This document shows positions 1 through 8,897 of a stretch of DNA of 43,352 nt, piece after piece. The position numbers and the translations under genes are program-made. Source of the DNA: Sphingobacterium allocomposti (GTDB lineage: Bacteria > Bacteroidota > Bacteroidia > Sphingobacteriales > Sphingobacteriaceae). The notes under the pieces were generated by a model that did not search any database, had not been told where the DNA came from, and saw only the letters and a program-made list of their open reading frames with translations. How positions within the stretch are numbered: the stretch's first letter is position 1; each line of letters begins with the position of its first letter. Where the stretch lies: NCBI RefSeq assembly GCF_008124885.1, contig NZ_VNHX01000032.1, forward strand, positions 1-43,352. Reading direction: 5' to 3'.

Positions 1-64
1 CCTATTTTTGACATACAGACACCTTTTTGTGCCTATAGATATAAAAATGTGAAATAATTAAGGG
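1..64. other. Unidentified sequence interrupting the ABC exporter gene
   Basis: This is AT-rich sequence without an open frame that continues the neighbouring exporter. The exporter frame hits a stop at 65-67, where several hundred more codons are expected, so these bases look like inserted or substituted DNA, for example the end of an insertion sequence. Too little is visible to recognise a terminal repeat or name a family. Confidence 0.3.
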
Positions 65-883
65 CTACCATTGTTTTTCAACATAGAAGACACCCCATGC
101 AAAAGTTACCAGGAAGCCGGTATTCACAACAATATTCATCAGGGTTTTGGACACCGTAGAGAAATTAAGAACGCTCATTTTCATGGCATATATCCCCTCT
201 TGGCTTTCCTCTATCTTCTGCCAGCGCAGGGCATCCAGATTGAGTGCCCGGATCGAGAGGCGGAACCGGAGATTTTCCTGAATGACATTTCCCAGCTTGC
301 TCTCCGCCTGCTTCAGCGCTTGATTTAATCTCCTGAACCGGCGGAAATAGAGTTTGGAGAAAACCATCAGCGGAGAAATAGCCAACAGCAAAACAGCCAG
401 CATCGGATCCATCCACCACAGGAAACCGGTAGCTGCCAGAATCCGCAAGACCGTAACCAAGGCAGCTATTGCCGAGTTTCCGACAACCTGCACCACGTCT
501 TGACAGTCGGTCTGCACCCGTACCATGATGTCGCCTGTATGCCAATTTTTTGTCAGTCCCCAGGTAGCCCGCATCTGTGTGTACACCACTTGATCCTGAA
601 GGTTGATCAACATGCGCGCGCGCGTCCGCTCGTTCAGCCAGGCCGCGTATAGACTGATCCCCATACCCAATGCCACGCTGCAGACTGCATACACTAAAGC
701 CCCTTTCATGGCGGCCGTATCATTTGCAACGGCATAATCTATGGTTCTTTTCGACCACCAGATAAATAACAGTCCTAAGGCAAGCGTCAGCAGTTCGAGC
801 ACGAAATACAAAAACAGTTGTGCACGATAGGGCTTTGCAAACCGCCAGGCCCATTTCGTGTGATATGTGAATGTTCCTTCCAA
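65..883 (-). pseudogene. ABC exporter, membrane domain only (3'-truncated)
   Basis: The 272 residues match the transmembrane domain of a type IV half-size ABC exporter: several hydrophobic helices, an ER-rich coupling region and the usual helix 4-5 hairpin. Such exporters are normally about 570-600 residues, with a C-terminal ATPase carrying Walker A, LSGGQ and Walker B. None of these is present, because the frame stops after EKQW at 65-67. The first codon is TTG at 881-883, ten bases after the stop of the nucleotidyltransferase gene, and no ATG or GTG precedes it in frame. It is the last gene of the minus-strand peptidase-PqqD-nucleotidyltransferase group and would have exported the product. 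Without an ATPase domain it is probably inactive. Confidence 0.75.
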
Positions 884-892
884 CGTGCGGTA

Positions 893-2002
893 CTAACGGT
901 GTATTTTCGAAAAACAAATCGTAAAGGGAGACCAGAACGTCTCTCCCGGCGCCAGCCGGAACATGCTGCTGGAACGGTGAAAAAATTTACGTACACGCTC
1001 ACTTTTCTTAAGATGACCGACTTTCTTTTCGTCGTCTGTATCATACATACCGAAATTCCCGCCCCGTAAAATATCCTCCATCATCCAATCCGCCCGGCTG
1101 TCGGCGGGCTGATGGTCGAACGGGAGCTTTCCCCGATCGAGTCCTATATAATTTACCAGGACATCATGTAAACTATAAATCCATTTCAACATTCCTAATT
1201 TTCGGTACGTGTCCTTCAGTGTCACGGGATCCAGCTGCTGGCCTACAGCATCATACAGCCGTGCTGCATCACATAGCTGCCGGACACCGACCCCGTACAC
1301 CACCATATGCTTTAAAATATGGGCATTAATCAAAATAATATTCTGAAAGGGATGGGGCACGGAAGTAGGAACACCCTGAAAAATTACCTGTTGGGGAGCA
1401 TAAGCTCTCCGCTGGGACAAATTCGTCAAAAAACGCTGCACCAACGGATTGCGCAGCTCGATAAGCGCCTGATGGTGCTCCACTTCGCATCCTTTCCATT
1501 TGTACGATGAACTATAGCCATGTCCGAATTTAAACTCCTGCCCATGTTGCTGCATCAACAGCGCCGCCTTTTTATATTCGTCCTTACCGCCAAAGTACCA
1601 GTCGATGTCGCCGCAGCATCTGCTCGAGGGCCGATCGTAAAACTGTGCTACCCCCTGCCCTTTCTGCAATATCGGATGCAGCCCGTGTTGTGTAAAGAAG
1701 GTCACCTGATCGGCGATGATACCATTCATCCATGCGTTCCGCTCCTCAATTTGCTGCAGACGGGCTATCCACTTCATCAGAAAGCCTTTCGGAGGCAATG
1801 CTTCGGCGGGCAGCTGCTGCAGTCCGTCACACACGACACCTTCTACCGTCTGGAGAGCCGACATCTTATACAACTTCGCCCAGTCGTCGGACGTTAGTGG
1901 CTTAAACAGCGTAGGATCAGGCTTACGGCTCCACAAACCACTCTGCAGCGCTTCAAAAAATGCACGCGTGATCGCGTGGTTCAACGAACGCTCTTCTCTC
2001 AT
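893..2002 (-). CDS. Nucleotidyltransferase family protein (NTP_transf_5-like)
   Basis: This soluble protein of about 369 residues resembles the uncharacterised nucleotidyltransferase family NTP_transf_5. It has a conserved LQKGQGVAQFY stretch, then a GDIDWYF motif that fits the acidic metal-binding GDxD of this fold, and a helical C-terminal half. Members often sit beside PqqD-like and ABC exporter genes in RiPP and cell-surface clusters, where they may transfer a nucleotide or phosphate group to a peptide or small molecule; the substrate is unknown. The ATG at 2002 overlaps the TGA of the PqqD gene (TGATG), which indicates translational coupling. A TTG one codon earlier is also possible but less likely. 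Confidence 0.75.
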   Translation of the reverse strand: MREERSLNHAITRAFFEALQSGLWSRKPDPTLFKPLTSDDWAKLYKMSALQTVEGVVCDGLQQLPAEALPPKGFLMKWIARLQQIEERNAWMNGIIADQVTFFTQHGLHPILQKGQGVAQFYDRPSSRCCGDIDWYFGGKDEYKKAALLMQQHGQEFKFGHGYSSSYKWKGCEVEHHQALIELRNPLVQRFLTNLSQRRAYAPQQVIFQGVPTSVPHPFQNIILINAHILKHMVVYGVGVRQLCDAARLYDAVGQQLDPVTLKDTYRKLGMLKWIYSLHDVLVNYIGLDRGKLPFDHQPADSRADWMMEDILRGGNFGMYDTDDEKKVGHLKKSERVRKFFHRSSSMFRLAPGETFWSPFTICFSKIHR

Positions 2003-2271
2003 CAATCCACTATCAGTCCCTGACCACGGAAATGCTGCAGCAATGCCGCGGCATCTTTCTCAGCCACTTCTCTTTCTACCTCATAGTTGTCAATGAGCAG
2101 ATCCACAACCGTATCGTTGTCAAACTCCCGGCCATCCAGTTCTTTCCATAAAAAAGCCGCCGTATCGTTTAAGGTAAACACAGTCGATAGGTCGACCATT
2201 CCCTGGCTTGGTTCCACAATAATATGTTCATTTCCGACCTTTCTAAGGGTCACATCATTTCGTAGCTTCAT
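2002..2271 (-). CDS. PqqD-like RiPP recognition element (RRE) protein
   Basis: At 89 residues this has the length and pattern of PqqD-family proteins: an N-terminal beta region (VTLRKVGNEHIIVEPSQG), a central LNDTAAFLWKELDG segment typical of the family, and a helical C-terminus. PqqD-like domains bind leader peptides and present them to modifying enzymes. The gene lies 7 bp after the S26 peptidase stop and overlaps the nucleotidyltransferase start by one base, so all three are one operon. I found no convincing precursor peptide gene. The 142 bp upstream of the peptidase hold only frames of about 12 codons. The precursor may be elsewhere or lost with the truncated flanks. Confidence 0.8.
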   Translation of the reverse strand: MKLRNDVTLRKVGNEHIIVEPSQGMVDLSTVFTLNDTAAFLWKELDGREFDNDTVVDLLIDNYEVEREVAEKDAAALLQHFRGQGLIVD

Positions 2272-2278
2272 ATTTCGT

Positions 2279-2743
2279 TTATTTCTTTCTACTCAGTAAA
2301 TTGAATATCCCCGCCCAGACACGGCGCAATGGGCGCACGTAATACCAGGTGAGTGCCAGCCTCCGACGCCATGGCGTTCCAATAGCCGACACCTCAGAAT
2401 CCCTCGCTACACCTGTGGCAAGGCCAAGCAACTGATCGAATCGGACGTACTCCACCTGTCCGAGATTATTATCCCCGGCCAGACGGACCACACCGTTTCC
2501 AACGCCGACAATCCGATGAAGTACGCAGCCATTTTTCCACTCGCCCAACACCACCGCGCCCGCCTTTATATGGCTATCTTCCATTGGCTCGATGACCACC
2601 TCCTCCCCGTGTTTTAGGAAAGGTGACATGCTGCCGCCAATGACACGGATTTTCACACGGTTCCCCGCACGAAGAGACTCCTTAACGGCATCAAAAAACG
2701 ATTCGTTATCCAGTTTCAGCGTATCCCTCACATGTCTTTTCAT
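2279..2743 (-). CDS. S26-type signal peptidase-like protein (ER-type Ser-His)
   Basis: The 154-residue protein has the S26 peptidase motif GGSMSPFLKHGEEV, with Ser38 before Met as the nucleophile. It also has VLHRIVG with His76, where bacterial type I signal peptidases carry Lys, and a GDNN motif at about residues 90-93. The Ser/His arrangement is that of the ER/archaeal-like (S26B, SipW-type) branch. No clear N-terminal membrane anchor is seen; the C-terminal stretch LALTWYYVRPLRRVWAGIFNLL may be a membrane segment. It heads the PqqD-nucleotidyltransferase-exporter operon, so a role in cleaving an exported peptide is reasonable but inferred. The ATG at 2741-2743 is the only good start. Confidence 0.7.
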   Translation of the reverse strand: MKRHVRDTLKLDNESFFDAVKESLRAGNRVKIRVIGGSMSPFLKHGEEVVIEPMEDSHIKAGAVVLGEWKNGCVLHRIVGVGNGVVRLAGDNNLGQVEYVRFDQLLGLATGVARDSEVSAIGTPWRRRLALTWYYVRPLRRVWAGIFNLLSRKK

Positions 2744-2885
2744 AGTCGTACCGACCTTTATAGCCGTGTTCCGTTTATTTTGCTGAATTTACTAAATACT
2801 TACGAAAGTTCATAGCGACAAGTCCCCGTCTAGATTTATAATTCCCATCCTTTCTATCGCCGGCGTTGTGAGAATTATGAAGGTG

Positions 2886-3332
2886 CTACGACACACGCTG
2901 GAGCAGATAACGCAATGTAACATCGAGCGGCGCGTCCTTGAGCAGCACCTTATTATGCTTATCCAGCAAGAAGACTGTCGGATAAGCCTGTATATTATAT
3001 AGCCCCTTACGGATTACTTCGCCTTTGTCATCAAAACCATTAGTCCAGTTTGCAGGAATATTAGACTCGTAATCCTCCCATTGGCTCCGATCGCCCTGCG
3101 GACAGATTGCTACCACCTCCAGTTGGCCACGTTCCACCAGCATATTCGCATCACGCGAGCTGATCAGATCTTTCAGCACCGCTGCGCAATGGGAGCAGGT
3201 CGGATCGTAAAACAGCAACATTTTGTAGTCGGCCTTTCCTTCATGCAGCTGACGCCGTTCGCCCTTGGCGCTGACATAGGAAAAGTCCGTCGCCGTTGTC
3301 CCGGGCTGGTTTTTACGCACCAGAACGGGTGG
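2886..3332 (-). pseudogene. Thioredoxin/TlpA-like domain, 5'-truncated
   Basis: This is a thioredoxin-like domain with the redox motif CSHC (Cys42, Cys45 counted from the GTG at 3320), a following strand-helix pattern and a cis-Pro region (AYPTVFLLD). It resembles the C-terminal domain of the larger periplasmic TlpA/DUF5106-type proteins of Bacteroidota, which also have a signal peptide and an N-terminal helical domain. Here the frame opens only at a stop (3333-3335), contains no ATG before the domain, and has no signal peptide. It therefore looks like the 3' remnant of a longer gene. A GTG start at 3318-3320 would give a 144-residue cytoplasmic protein, which is less likely. Confidence 0.6.
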
Positions 3333-3483
3333 TTAAATCCATTTAGCTAGCAGGAGCGCTTAAAAAAAAGAAGGACAAATCAATCTGTACCTTCTCATCC
3401 AAAATTCCATAACATCCCTTTAGATACCCGTCCCACTTTCAGAGCGGCTTTTCATCAAGGCTTACTTTTCCTGAAAAATTTCT

Positions 3484-3515
3484 TTTGGATTTGTAACAGC
3501 GGAGCGATACATTTA
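3484..3515 (+). promoter_or_regulatory. Candidate Bacteroidota promoter for the siderophore receptor
   Basis: TTTG at 3484-3487 is followed after 20 bp by TACATTTA at 3508-3515, a 7 of 8 match to the Bacteroidota -7 element TAnnTTTG. It lies about 55 bp upstream of the receptor ATG. The AT-rich stretch between it and the gene could hold a Fur site, but I cannot show one. Confidence 0.4.
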
Positions 3516-3570
3516 CACTAATTTAAAATAAGTCCAAATAAGAGTAAGATAAAAAAAAAACATAACTTTT

Positions 3571-5973
3571 ATGCGAAATATACTATACATCCTCTGCCTG
3601 CTTCTTCCGCTGGCCACGCTTGCCCAACAAAAGACCGAGGTTTCGGGAAGAGTGCTCACTTCCGATGGACGACCTGCTGAAGGGATCACCGTCAGACTAA
3701 TGCCTCATGGACAAACCTCGTTCACCAACACCAACGGCCGTTACGTCTTTAAGGACGTCACCGAAGGATCTCATACACTCTCTGTCTCCGCCGTGGGTTT
3801 ACAGGCCAGAAACAGCACAGTTGAAGTAGCGGGGAACAAAACAATGCTTCCAGATATCCACCTCTCCGAAAGCAGTGCCGCGCTAGAAGAAATCGTGGTT
3901 ATTGGTAACATCAATAAATATACTCGAAAAAGTAGTCCCTACGTTGCGAAAATGCCGCTCAAGAACCTTGAAAATCCACAGTCGTATACCGTAGTCACGA
4001 AGGAGCTGTTGCAAAGCCAGGTAAACACAAACTTTGATGATGCTTTAGCCAACGTGTCGGGTGTTGATAAGCTCTGGGGGGCCACAGGCCGTCCCGGCGA
4101 CGGCGTTTCCTATTATACGCTCCGCGGATTTTCCACCCAGGCGTCTATGGTAAACGGGGTCGTCAGTATCAGCAGTACGAGTCCGGATCCCGCCAATCTC
4201 GAAACGATTGAAGTCATCAAAGGCCCCTCCGGGTCGCTTTACGGTGGCGCAGCCATTGGCTTCGGCGGATTAATCAACAATGTAACGAAAAAACCGGTAG
4301 ACACGCTAGGCGGACGCATAAATTATATCTTCGGAACGTTCGGCCAACACCGCCTAACGGCTGATGTCCATGGGCCCTTGGCTGGTAACAACAAGCTCCT
4401 TGGCCGTGTAAACGCCGCATATACGCACACCGGAACCTGGCAGGACGCAGGATTTAACAAATCTTTTTTTGTAGCCCCTTCCTTGTTATACAGACCCAAT
4501 GAGCGTCTGAACCTCCATCTGGAGGCCGAGATATTCCAGAGCAAGGCCACCAATCCGCTGATGGTATTCCTAAACCGCGCACGTCAGCTCTACGCCCGAA
4601 CCCCCGACGAGCTGCAGTTTGATTTTAACAAGTCGTATACCAACAGCGATGTCACTTTTCAAACGCCTGCCACCAATCTCCGTGGGACGGCCACATACCG
4701 GATCAACAGCAGCTGGACATCGAATACTACGCTTAATTACAACCGCCGTAAGTCCGACGGCTATTTCCAATATGTGATGTTCCTGCAGCCCGGCAATGAT
4801 ACCTTAATCAACCGCTTTGCCGCCGACCAGGATTATGTGGCTAAAACCGTCAATGCACAGCAAAATTTTGTCGGCGACTTCCGGCTCGGCAATATGCGCA
4901 ACCGCATATTGATCGGCGCTGATTATCTCTTCCAGCAGGCAGAAACACACAATTCGCCGTACGTCCTCGTCGATCAGATCAACACCTCTTACGACGACCC
5001 CGATTATTATAAATTCAACGCAGCGAGCATCGACGCTGCCATTGCAGCATCCAACGGGGCTGAAACAAACAACCGTAGCCGCTCGCAGGTCTTTGGTGCT
5101 TACGTCTCAAACGTACTGGATATAACACCTAGCCTTCACGCACACCTGGCCCTTCGCATGGACTATTTCGACAATAAGGGTACCCGCGACTTCGACCGCG
5201 ACACCACGACCGGAACATTTAGCCAAACGGCGTTCTCTCCCCGCGTAGGGTTGGTTTATGAAGCGGTCAAAAACAAGATCTCACTTTTTGCCAACTACCA
5301 AAATGGATTTAGAAATGTCGCTCCGGTGGTCCAGCCGCTGCCGGATGTCTCGGGCGACTTCAAGCCACAGCAGGCCGAACAATGGGAGGCGGGTATTAAA
5401 ACCAGCCTGCTCAACAACCGCCTTGATCTGACGGCTAGCTATTACGATATCACGGTTAGCAATATGACCCGCCCCGAGTCTATTGAGCACGATGGGCAAA
5501 CCTACAACATCACGGTTCAGGATGGAACACGGCTGAGCCGCGGCGTGGAACTAGATCTTACTGCAGCTCCGGTTGATGGCCTGAACATTCTTTTAAGCTA
5601 CAGCCACAACTACAGTAAAACCACAAAAGCAGCGCCAAGCGTTAATAATTTACGTCCTACAGAGGCCGGGCCGAAGAATTTATTCAATGCATGGCTACAC
5701 TATACCCTACAGCGTAGCGCGATCAAAGGTCTCGGCCTCGGTATAGGGGTTAACCATGCCGGAGAAAACATCATCACAAACAGTGTACCGACCGGCATCT
5801 TTACGTTGCCCTCTTACACCTTGCTGAATGCAAGCATATCCTACACGTACAAAAACTATGAGCTAGCCATCAAGGGAAATAATCTGACGGATCGAACATA
5901 CTTTAAAGGGTGGAGCACGGTTAATCCGATGATGCCGCGCAACATATTGGGCAGCATCGCTTATCGGTTTTAA
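3571..5973 (+). CDS. TonB-dependent siderophore receptor
   Basis: The 800-residue outer-membrane receptor has a Sec signal peptide ending LATLAQ, then a carboxypeptidase-regulatory-like domain (about residues 24-100, with the GITVRLMPHGQTSFTNTNGRYVF pattern split between strands). The plug domain follows (about 115-245, with VIKGPSGSLYGG), then a 22-strand-type barrel ending in a terminal phenylalanine (SIAYRF). The plug and barrel resemble FoxA/FhuE-type receptors for ferric hydroxamate siderophores; the actual ligand is unknown. It stands alone, with a candidate promoter just upstream and a tandem-repeat/hairpin structure downstream. Iron regulation is expected for the family but is not demonstrated by the sequence. 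Confidence 0.9.
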   Translation: MRNILYILCLLLPLATLAQQKTEVSGRVLTSDGRPAEGITVRLMPHGQTSFTNTNGRYVFKDVTEGSHTLSVSAVGLQARNSTVEVAGNKTMLPDIHLSESSAALEEIVVIGNINKYTRKSSPYVAKMPLKNLENPQSYTVVTKELLQSQVNTNFDDALANVSGVDKLWGATGRPGDGVSYYTLRGFSTQASMVNGVVSISSTSPDPANLETIEVIKGPSGSLYGGAAIGFGGLINNVTKKPVDTLGGRINYIFGTFGQHRLTADVHGPLAGNNKLLGRVNAAYTHTGTWQDAGFNKSFFVAPSLLYRPNERLNLHLEAEIFQSKATNPLMVFLNRARQLYARTPDELQFDFNKSYTNSDVTFQTPATNLRGTATYRINSSWTSNTTLNYNRRKSDGYFQYVMFLQPGNDTLINRFAADQDYVAKTVNAQQNFVGDFRLGNMRNRILIGADYLFQQAETHNSPYVLVDQINTSYDDPDYYKFNAASIDAAIAASNGAETNNRSRSQVFGAYVSNVLDITPSLHAHLALRMDYFDNKGTRDFDRDTTTGTFSQTAFSPRVGLVYEAVKNKISLFANYQNGFRNVAPVVQPLPDVSGDFKPQQAEQWEAGIKTSLLNNRLDLTASYYDITVSNMTRPESIEHDGQTYNITVQDGTRLSRGVELDLTAAPVDGLNILLSYSHNYSKTTKAAPSVNNLRPTEAGPKNLFNAWLHYTLQRSAIKGLGLGIGVNHAGENIITNSVPTGIFTLPSYTLLNASISYTYKNYELAIKGNNLTDRTYFKGWSTVNPMMPRNILGSIAYRF

Positions 5974-6068
5974 GCACATGACGACGCGACACCCACAGCG
6001 GTAATGACATCCCCACGAGGCTTAAGGTTTGCTTTACAAAAACGGACAAATCGATATAACCTAGACAT

Positions 6069-6189
6069 GTTGAAGGTACAGCGAGTGTACCGGGAGTGTA
6101 CGGGGAGTGTACGGAAAAGGTACTAAAAAGGTACTGGAGAGGTACTAGAGAGGTACTAAAGAGGTACTGGAGAGGTACTGGAGAGGTAC
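6069..6189. repeat. Tandem array of eleven 11-bp units
   Basis: Eleven consecutive 11-bp units each end in GTAC. The typical unit is TGGAGAGGTAC, with variants such as CGGGAGTGTAC and TAAAAAGGTAC. The spacing is exact over 121 bp while the first half of the unit varies. It begins about 95 bp after the siderophore receptor stop codon. Confidence 0.9.
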
Positions 6190-6212
6190 GGGCGCAGACT
6201 GAGCCCGTACCT
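6184..6212 (+). terminator. Perfect hairpin closing the 11-bp array
   Basis: A 10-bp stem AGGTACGGGC (6184-6193) pairs with GCCCGTACCT (6203-6212) around a 9-nt loop. The last array unit forms the left arm. A CTTC stretch rather than a strong T-run follows, so it is a plausible but not classical terminator for the receptor gene. Confidence 0.5.
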
Positions 6213-6254
6213 TCTTCGTATCTCGTTATCAGCGCTACCGTAGAGAAACAGACT

Positions 6255-7141
6255 TGTAAAGTCGTTAATTGGTGAAGTCGTTGATTTGCAAAGTCGCAAA
6301 GTCGTTGATTTGTGAAGTCGAGAAGTGAGAGGCTAATAGCTGATGGCAGATGGCTATTAGACGTAAAGTCGTTGATTTGTGAAGTCGTTGATTTGCAAAG
6401 TCGCAAAGTCGTTGATTTGTGAAGTCGTGAAGTGAGAGGCTAATAGCTGATGGCTAATGGCAGATGGCTATTAGACGTAAAGTCGTTGATTTGTGAAGTC
6501 GTTGATTTGCAAAGTCGCAAAGTCGTTGATTTGTGAAGTCGAGAAGTGAGAGGCTAATAGCTGATGGCAGATGGCAGATAGCTGATGGCTATAAGTCAAC
6601 AGCCACAAGCCTACACTACTCAATACTCACTACTCAATACTCACTTCTAATATCTTACTTCTCACTTCTAAAATGTAAAGTCGTTGATTTGTGAAGTCGT
6701 GAAGTGAGAGGCTAATAGCTGATGGCAGATGGCAGATAGCAGATGGCAGTTAGCTAATGGCAGATGGCTATTAGACGTAAAGTCGTTGATTTGTGAAGTT
6801 GTGAAGATGTAAAGTCGTGGGCCTAAGCACAACAATTGACCTCGTAGAGGTCATATTTCAATAGAAAACCGTGTATCCAATTACACGACCCTGACGGGGT
6901 CGAATAAAAAGCCTGTTGTTTTTGATAGCAACGACCGTCATCCAACCATTCTAATCCATCTAACTATTCTAACTCCTAACCCCTAACTCCTAATAGTAGC
7001 CGTAAAGCCGTTGAGTTGCTGATTCGTAAAGCTAAGACCTAACTCCTAATCCTAGTTTCTCCCATCTCACGTCTAATTTCTCACTTCTCAAATCTAATTT
7101 CTAACTTCTAACTTCTAAGATCTCAATACTAACTACTCAAT
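6255..7141. repeat. Intergenic mosaic repeat tract 1
   Basis: This non-coding tract has interleaved degenerate short-period modules. One is an octad-like stretch of the AAGTCGTTGATTTGTGAAGTCG type, in several copies from 6255 to 6810. One is a heptad stretch of GATGGCA/GATAGCT units (for example 6715-6775). One is a heptad stretch of CTAACTC/CTTCTAA units (6960-7141). A REP-like paired hairpin is embedded at 6836-6906. The tract ends inside the stop codon of the GH76 gene. It fills the space between two convergent genes, and no gene is seen in it. Confidence 0.9.
6836..6906 (-). repeat. REP-like paired-hairpin element, copy 1
   Basis: Two short palindromes about 34 bp apart: GACCTC-GTA-GAGGTC (6838-6852) and CGACCC-N5-GGGTCG (6886-6902), joined by a conserved linker with an ACCGTGTA motif. 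The order is inverted relative to the copies at 28684, 40921 and 41431. Confidence 0.85.
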
Positions 7142-8324
7142 ACTTAGCTAAGCGCGCAAACATCTCTGCCATGGCAAACTGATCCAATAGCCATCGCTTG
7201 CCCGACGATTCCACCGACTTGGTCCAATCTCTTCCGAATAGACCGCTGTTATCGCGCATATCATCCCATGCATAATCTAAATTAGCTTTAAACGCATCAA
7301 TATAGCGTCTATCCTTATCCTGGTGGTATAATTCTATGTAGCCACGGAGCATAATGGCTATAAACCAGTTGTCGCTTCTCTTTAATCTTGGATAGCTTGA
7401 TTTGGCTTTGCCACCTCCATCACGTTCAAAAAAATAAGCTAATCCAGCTGCCGCAGATTCCTGCGCGTCCTTCAGGTACTTTTTTTCCTTTGTCAGCTTA
7501 TAAAGCAGGGCTCCTGCCTGCACCATCTGCCCCGTATTGTACGGGTATTTTGCTTCCTGAACCTTTCCGGCCAGATTGATATTGTCCCAATACAGATAAT
7601 CGTCCGGATCCTGCAGATGCTTCTTCGTCCAATCGTATAAAGCTATTGCCTCCGACAGATAATCTTTGTTACCGGTCGCCTGGAAGAGCTTGAGCAAATA
7701 CACAACGGCGGGTGCATTTGAACAGGTATTCTTCGATTCCTTGCGTTGTTCACACCAGTAAATGCCGCCGCCAAGCTTATCGTCCATACCGCTGGCTACA
7801 AACGACCATATTTCTACAGCCTTATCCAGATAGGCTTGGTCCTTCGTGCTCAGGAAGAGGTCTACGAAATCGATGCCCAACCAGATGTTATCATCGTAAA
7901 ATCGGTCGGATAGCGGCGCGCTGTTAACATAAGATGCATAAGCCGCAGGTTGCCGCGTGTCGTAATAGTTTTCAAGACCCGGCAGTACAACGTCGTCAAT
8001 GTGCTTTCTGATCGCGGGGTCTCCCGACTGCTCAAACAACGCGACATATGCTGAAAGGCTCCCCGAAAACGGCCATAGGTACGAGTAAGGGTTAGACTTT
8101 TTTTCATTCTCCCCTCCGCCAAGGTAATTGGCGCTATACGTGTCGTCATACGGGTAAGTCTCCCGGAAGAGGTTCTTGCCGTCCGGCACGCCATACAGCT
8201 TCGCTATTGTACCAAGGCTTTCCTCGGCGCGCTGGTAGTTTGCTGTCCGTTTTTGAGCGAAGGTTCCCGTCGCCAGCAATAGTGCCGCGCTCAGTCCTAT
8301 TGCTTTTATTACTATATTTTTCAT
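7137..8324 (-). CDS. Glycoside hydrolase family 76 (alpha-1,6-mannanase type)
   Basis: The 395-residue secreted protein has a Sec signal peptide ending GTFAQ and a single alpha/alpha-barrel GH76 domain. The catalytic aspartate pair fits the DD of RFYDDNIWLG (Asp144, Asp145), followed by the WxGID-type stretch; the GGGIYWC and YNTGQ motifs are also typical. GH76 enzymes cut alpha-1,6-mannan such as yeast or fungal mannan. No lipobox and no type IX C-terminal domain were seen, so it is probably periplasmic. It is a single gene, not next to the SusC/D genes here. Its TGA stop at 7137-7139 lies within a repeat word of tract 1 (TATTGAGTAG), so the repeat abuts or has replaced the original 3' end. 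Confidence 0.88.
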   Translation of the reverse strand: MKNIVIKAIGLSAALLLATGTFAQKRTANYQRAEESLGTIAKLYGVPDGKNLFRETYPYDDTYSANYLGGGENEKKSNPYSYLWPFSGSLSAYVALFEQSGDPAIRKHIDDVVLPGLENYYDTRQPAAYASYVNSAPLSDRFYDDNIWLGIDFVDLFLSTKDQAYLDKAVEIWSFVASGMDDKLGGGIYWCEQRKESKNTCSNAPAVVYLLKLFQATGNKDYLSEAIALYDWTKKHLQDPDDYLYWDNINLAGKVQEAKYPYNTGQMVQAGALLYKLTKEKKYLKDAQESAAAGLAYFFERDGGGKAKSSYPRLKRSDNWFIAIMLRGYIELYHQDKDRRYIDAFKANLDYAWDDMRDNSGLFGRDWTKSVESSGKRWLLDQFAMAEMFARLAKY

Positions 8325-8897
8325 GGTATCAGGTTGTTGTCAATTCCATTTACTGACATACGATCAATAAATAACTTCAACCAAAATACATATTTTCCGT
8401 GAGATTGTTCACTGCATCATTTGGGTTTCCGGGTTAGTGCGAGCAAAACGTCACGCAACAGGTTGAAAAGTGTACGACTTAGCGTGCTATCACAAAAAAA
8501 GAGCGTGGTATCTAAAGCCACGCTCTCTTTCTTTCCGTCCGACTATCTGTTTTAGTTTTGCGGATTCTATAGAAATTCGCAATAAAAAATGTCGGTTAGT
8601 TACCTTACTGCCGCAATAATAATAAAAAAAACAAACTTACCACATTATTAAAGCAGATATTAAACAAAAACTCCATCAAAGTTTCATCCTGTCAACCCTG
8701 TTGATATCGCAACCCTTTCCGGGAATAAGTCGGATATACGTCACCACTTTACAGCGAATCTCTTCATTAAACGGTTGCTTTAACACTTTTTGGTAAGATT
8801 CTTGTTACACACAGAAAGGTTTAGAAAGACATCAACAATCAACCGTAAAATATCTACGACAATAAACATGTATTTGCAGAAAAATAACGCTAAAAAA
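8325..8897. other. Divergent intergenic region
   Basis: This region lies between the divergent GH76 and beta-barrel genes and must contain both promoters, although I could not place a clean TAnnTTTG element on either strand. Apart from the hairpin at 8500-8526 no structure or short gene was recognised. Confidence 0.5.
8493..8532. terminator. Bidirectional terminator-like hairpin
   Basis: GAGCGTGG (8501-8508) pairs perfectly with CCACGCTC (8518-8525) around a 9-nt loop. An A-run lies on the left and TCTTTCTTT on the right, so it reads as an intrinsic terminator on both strands. It is odd that it sits between two divergent genes, where no known transcript should end. Confidence 0.65.

Noticed and set aside
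893..2743. Lasso peptide cluster
   Set aside because: A PqqD-like protein and an exporter are present, but there is no asparagine-synthetase-like cyclase and no transglutaminase-like protease.
5921..6406. 161-codon minus-strand frame over the 11-bp array and repeat tract 1
   Set aside because: The translation is made of repeat words (repeated PLQYLFST and FTNQRL), with no family or signal features. It is a by-product of the repeats and overlaps the receptor's 3' end.
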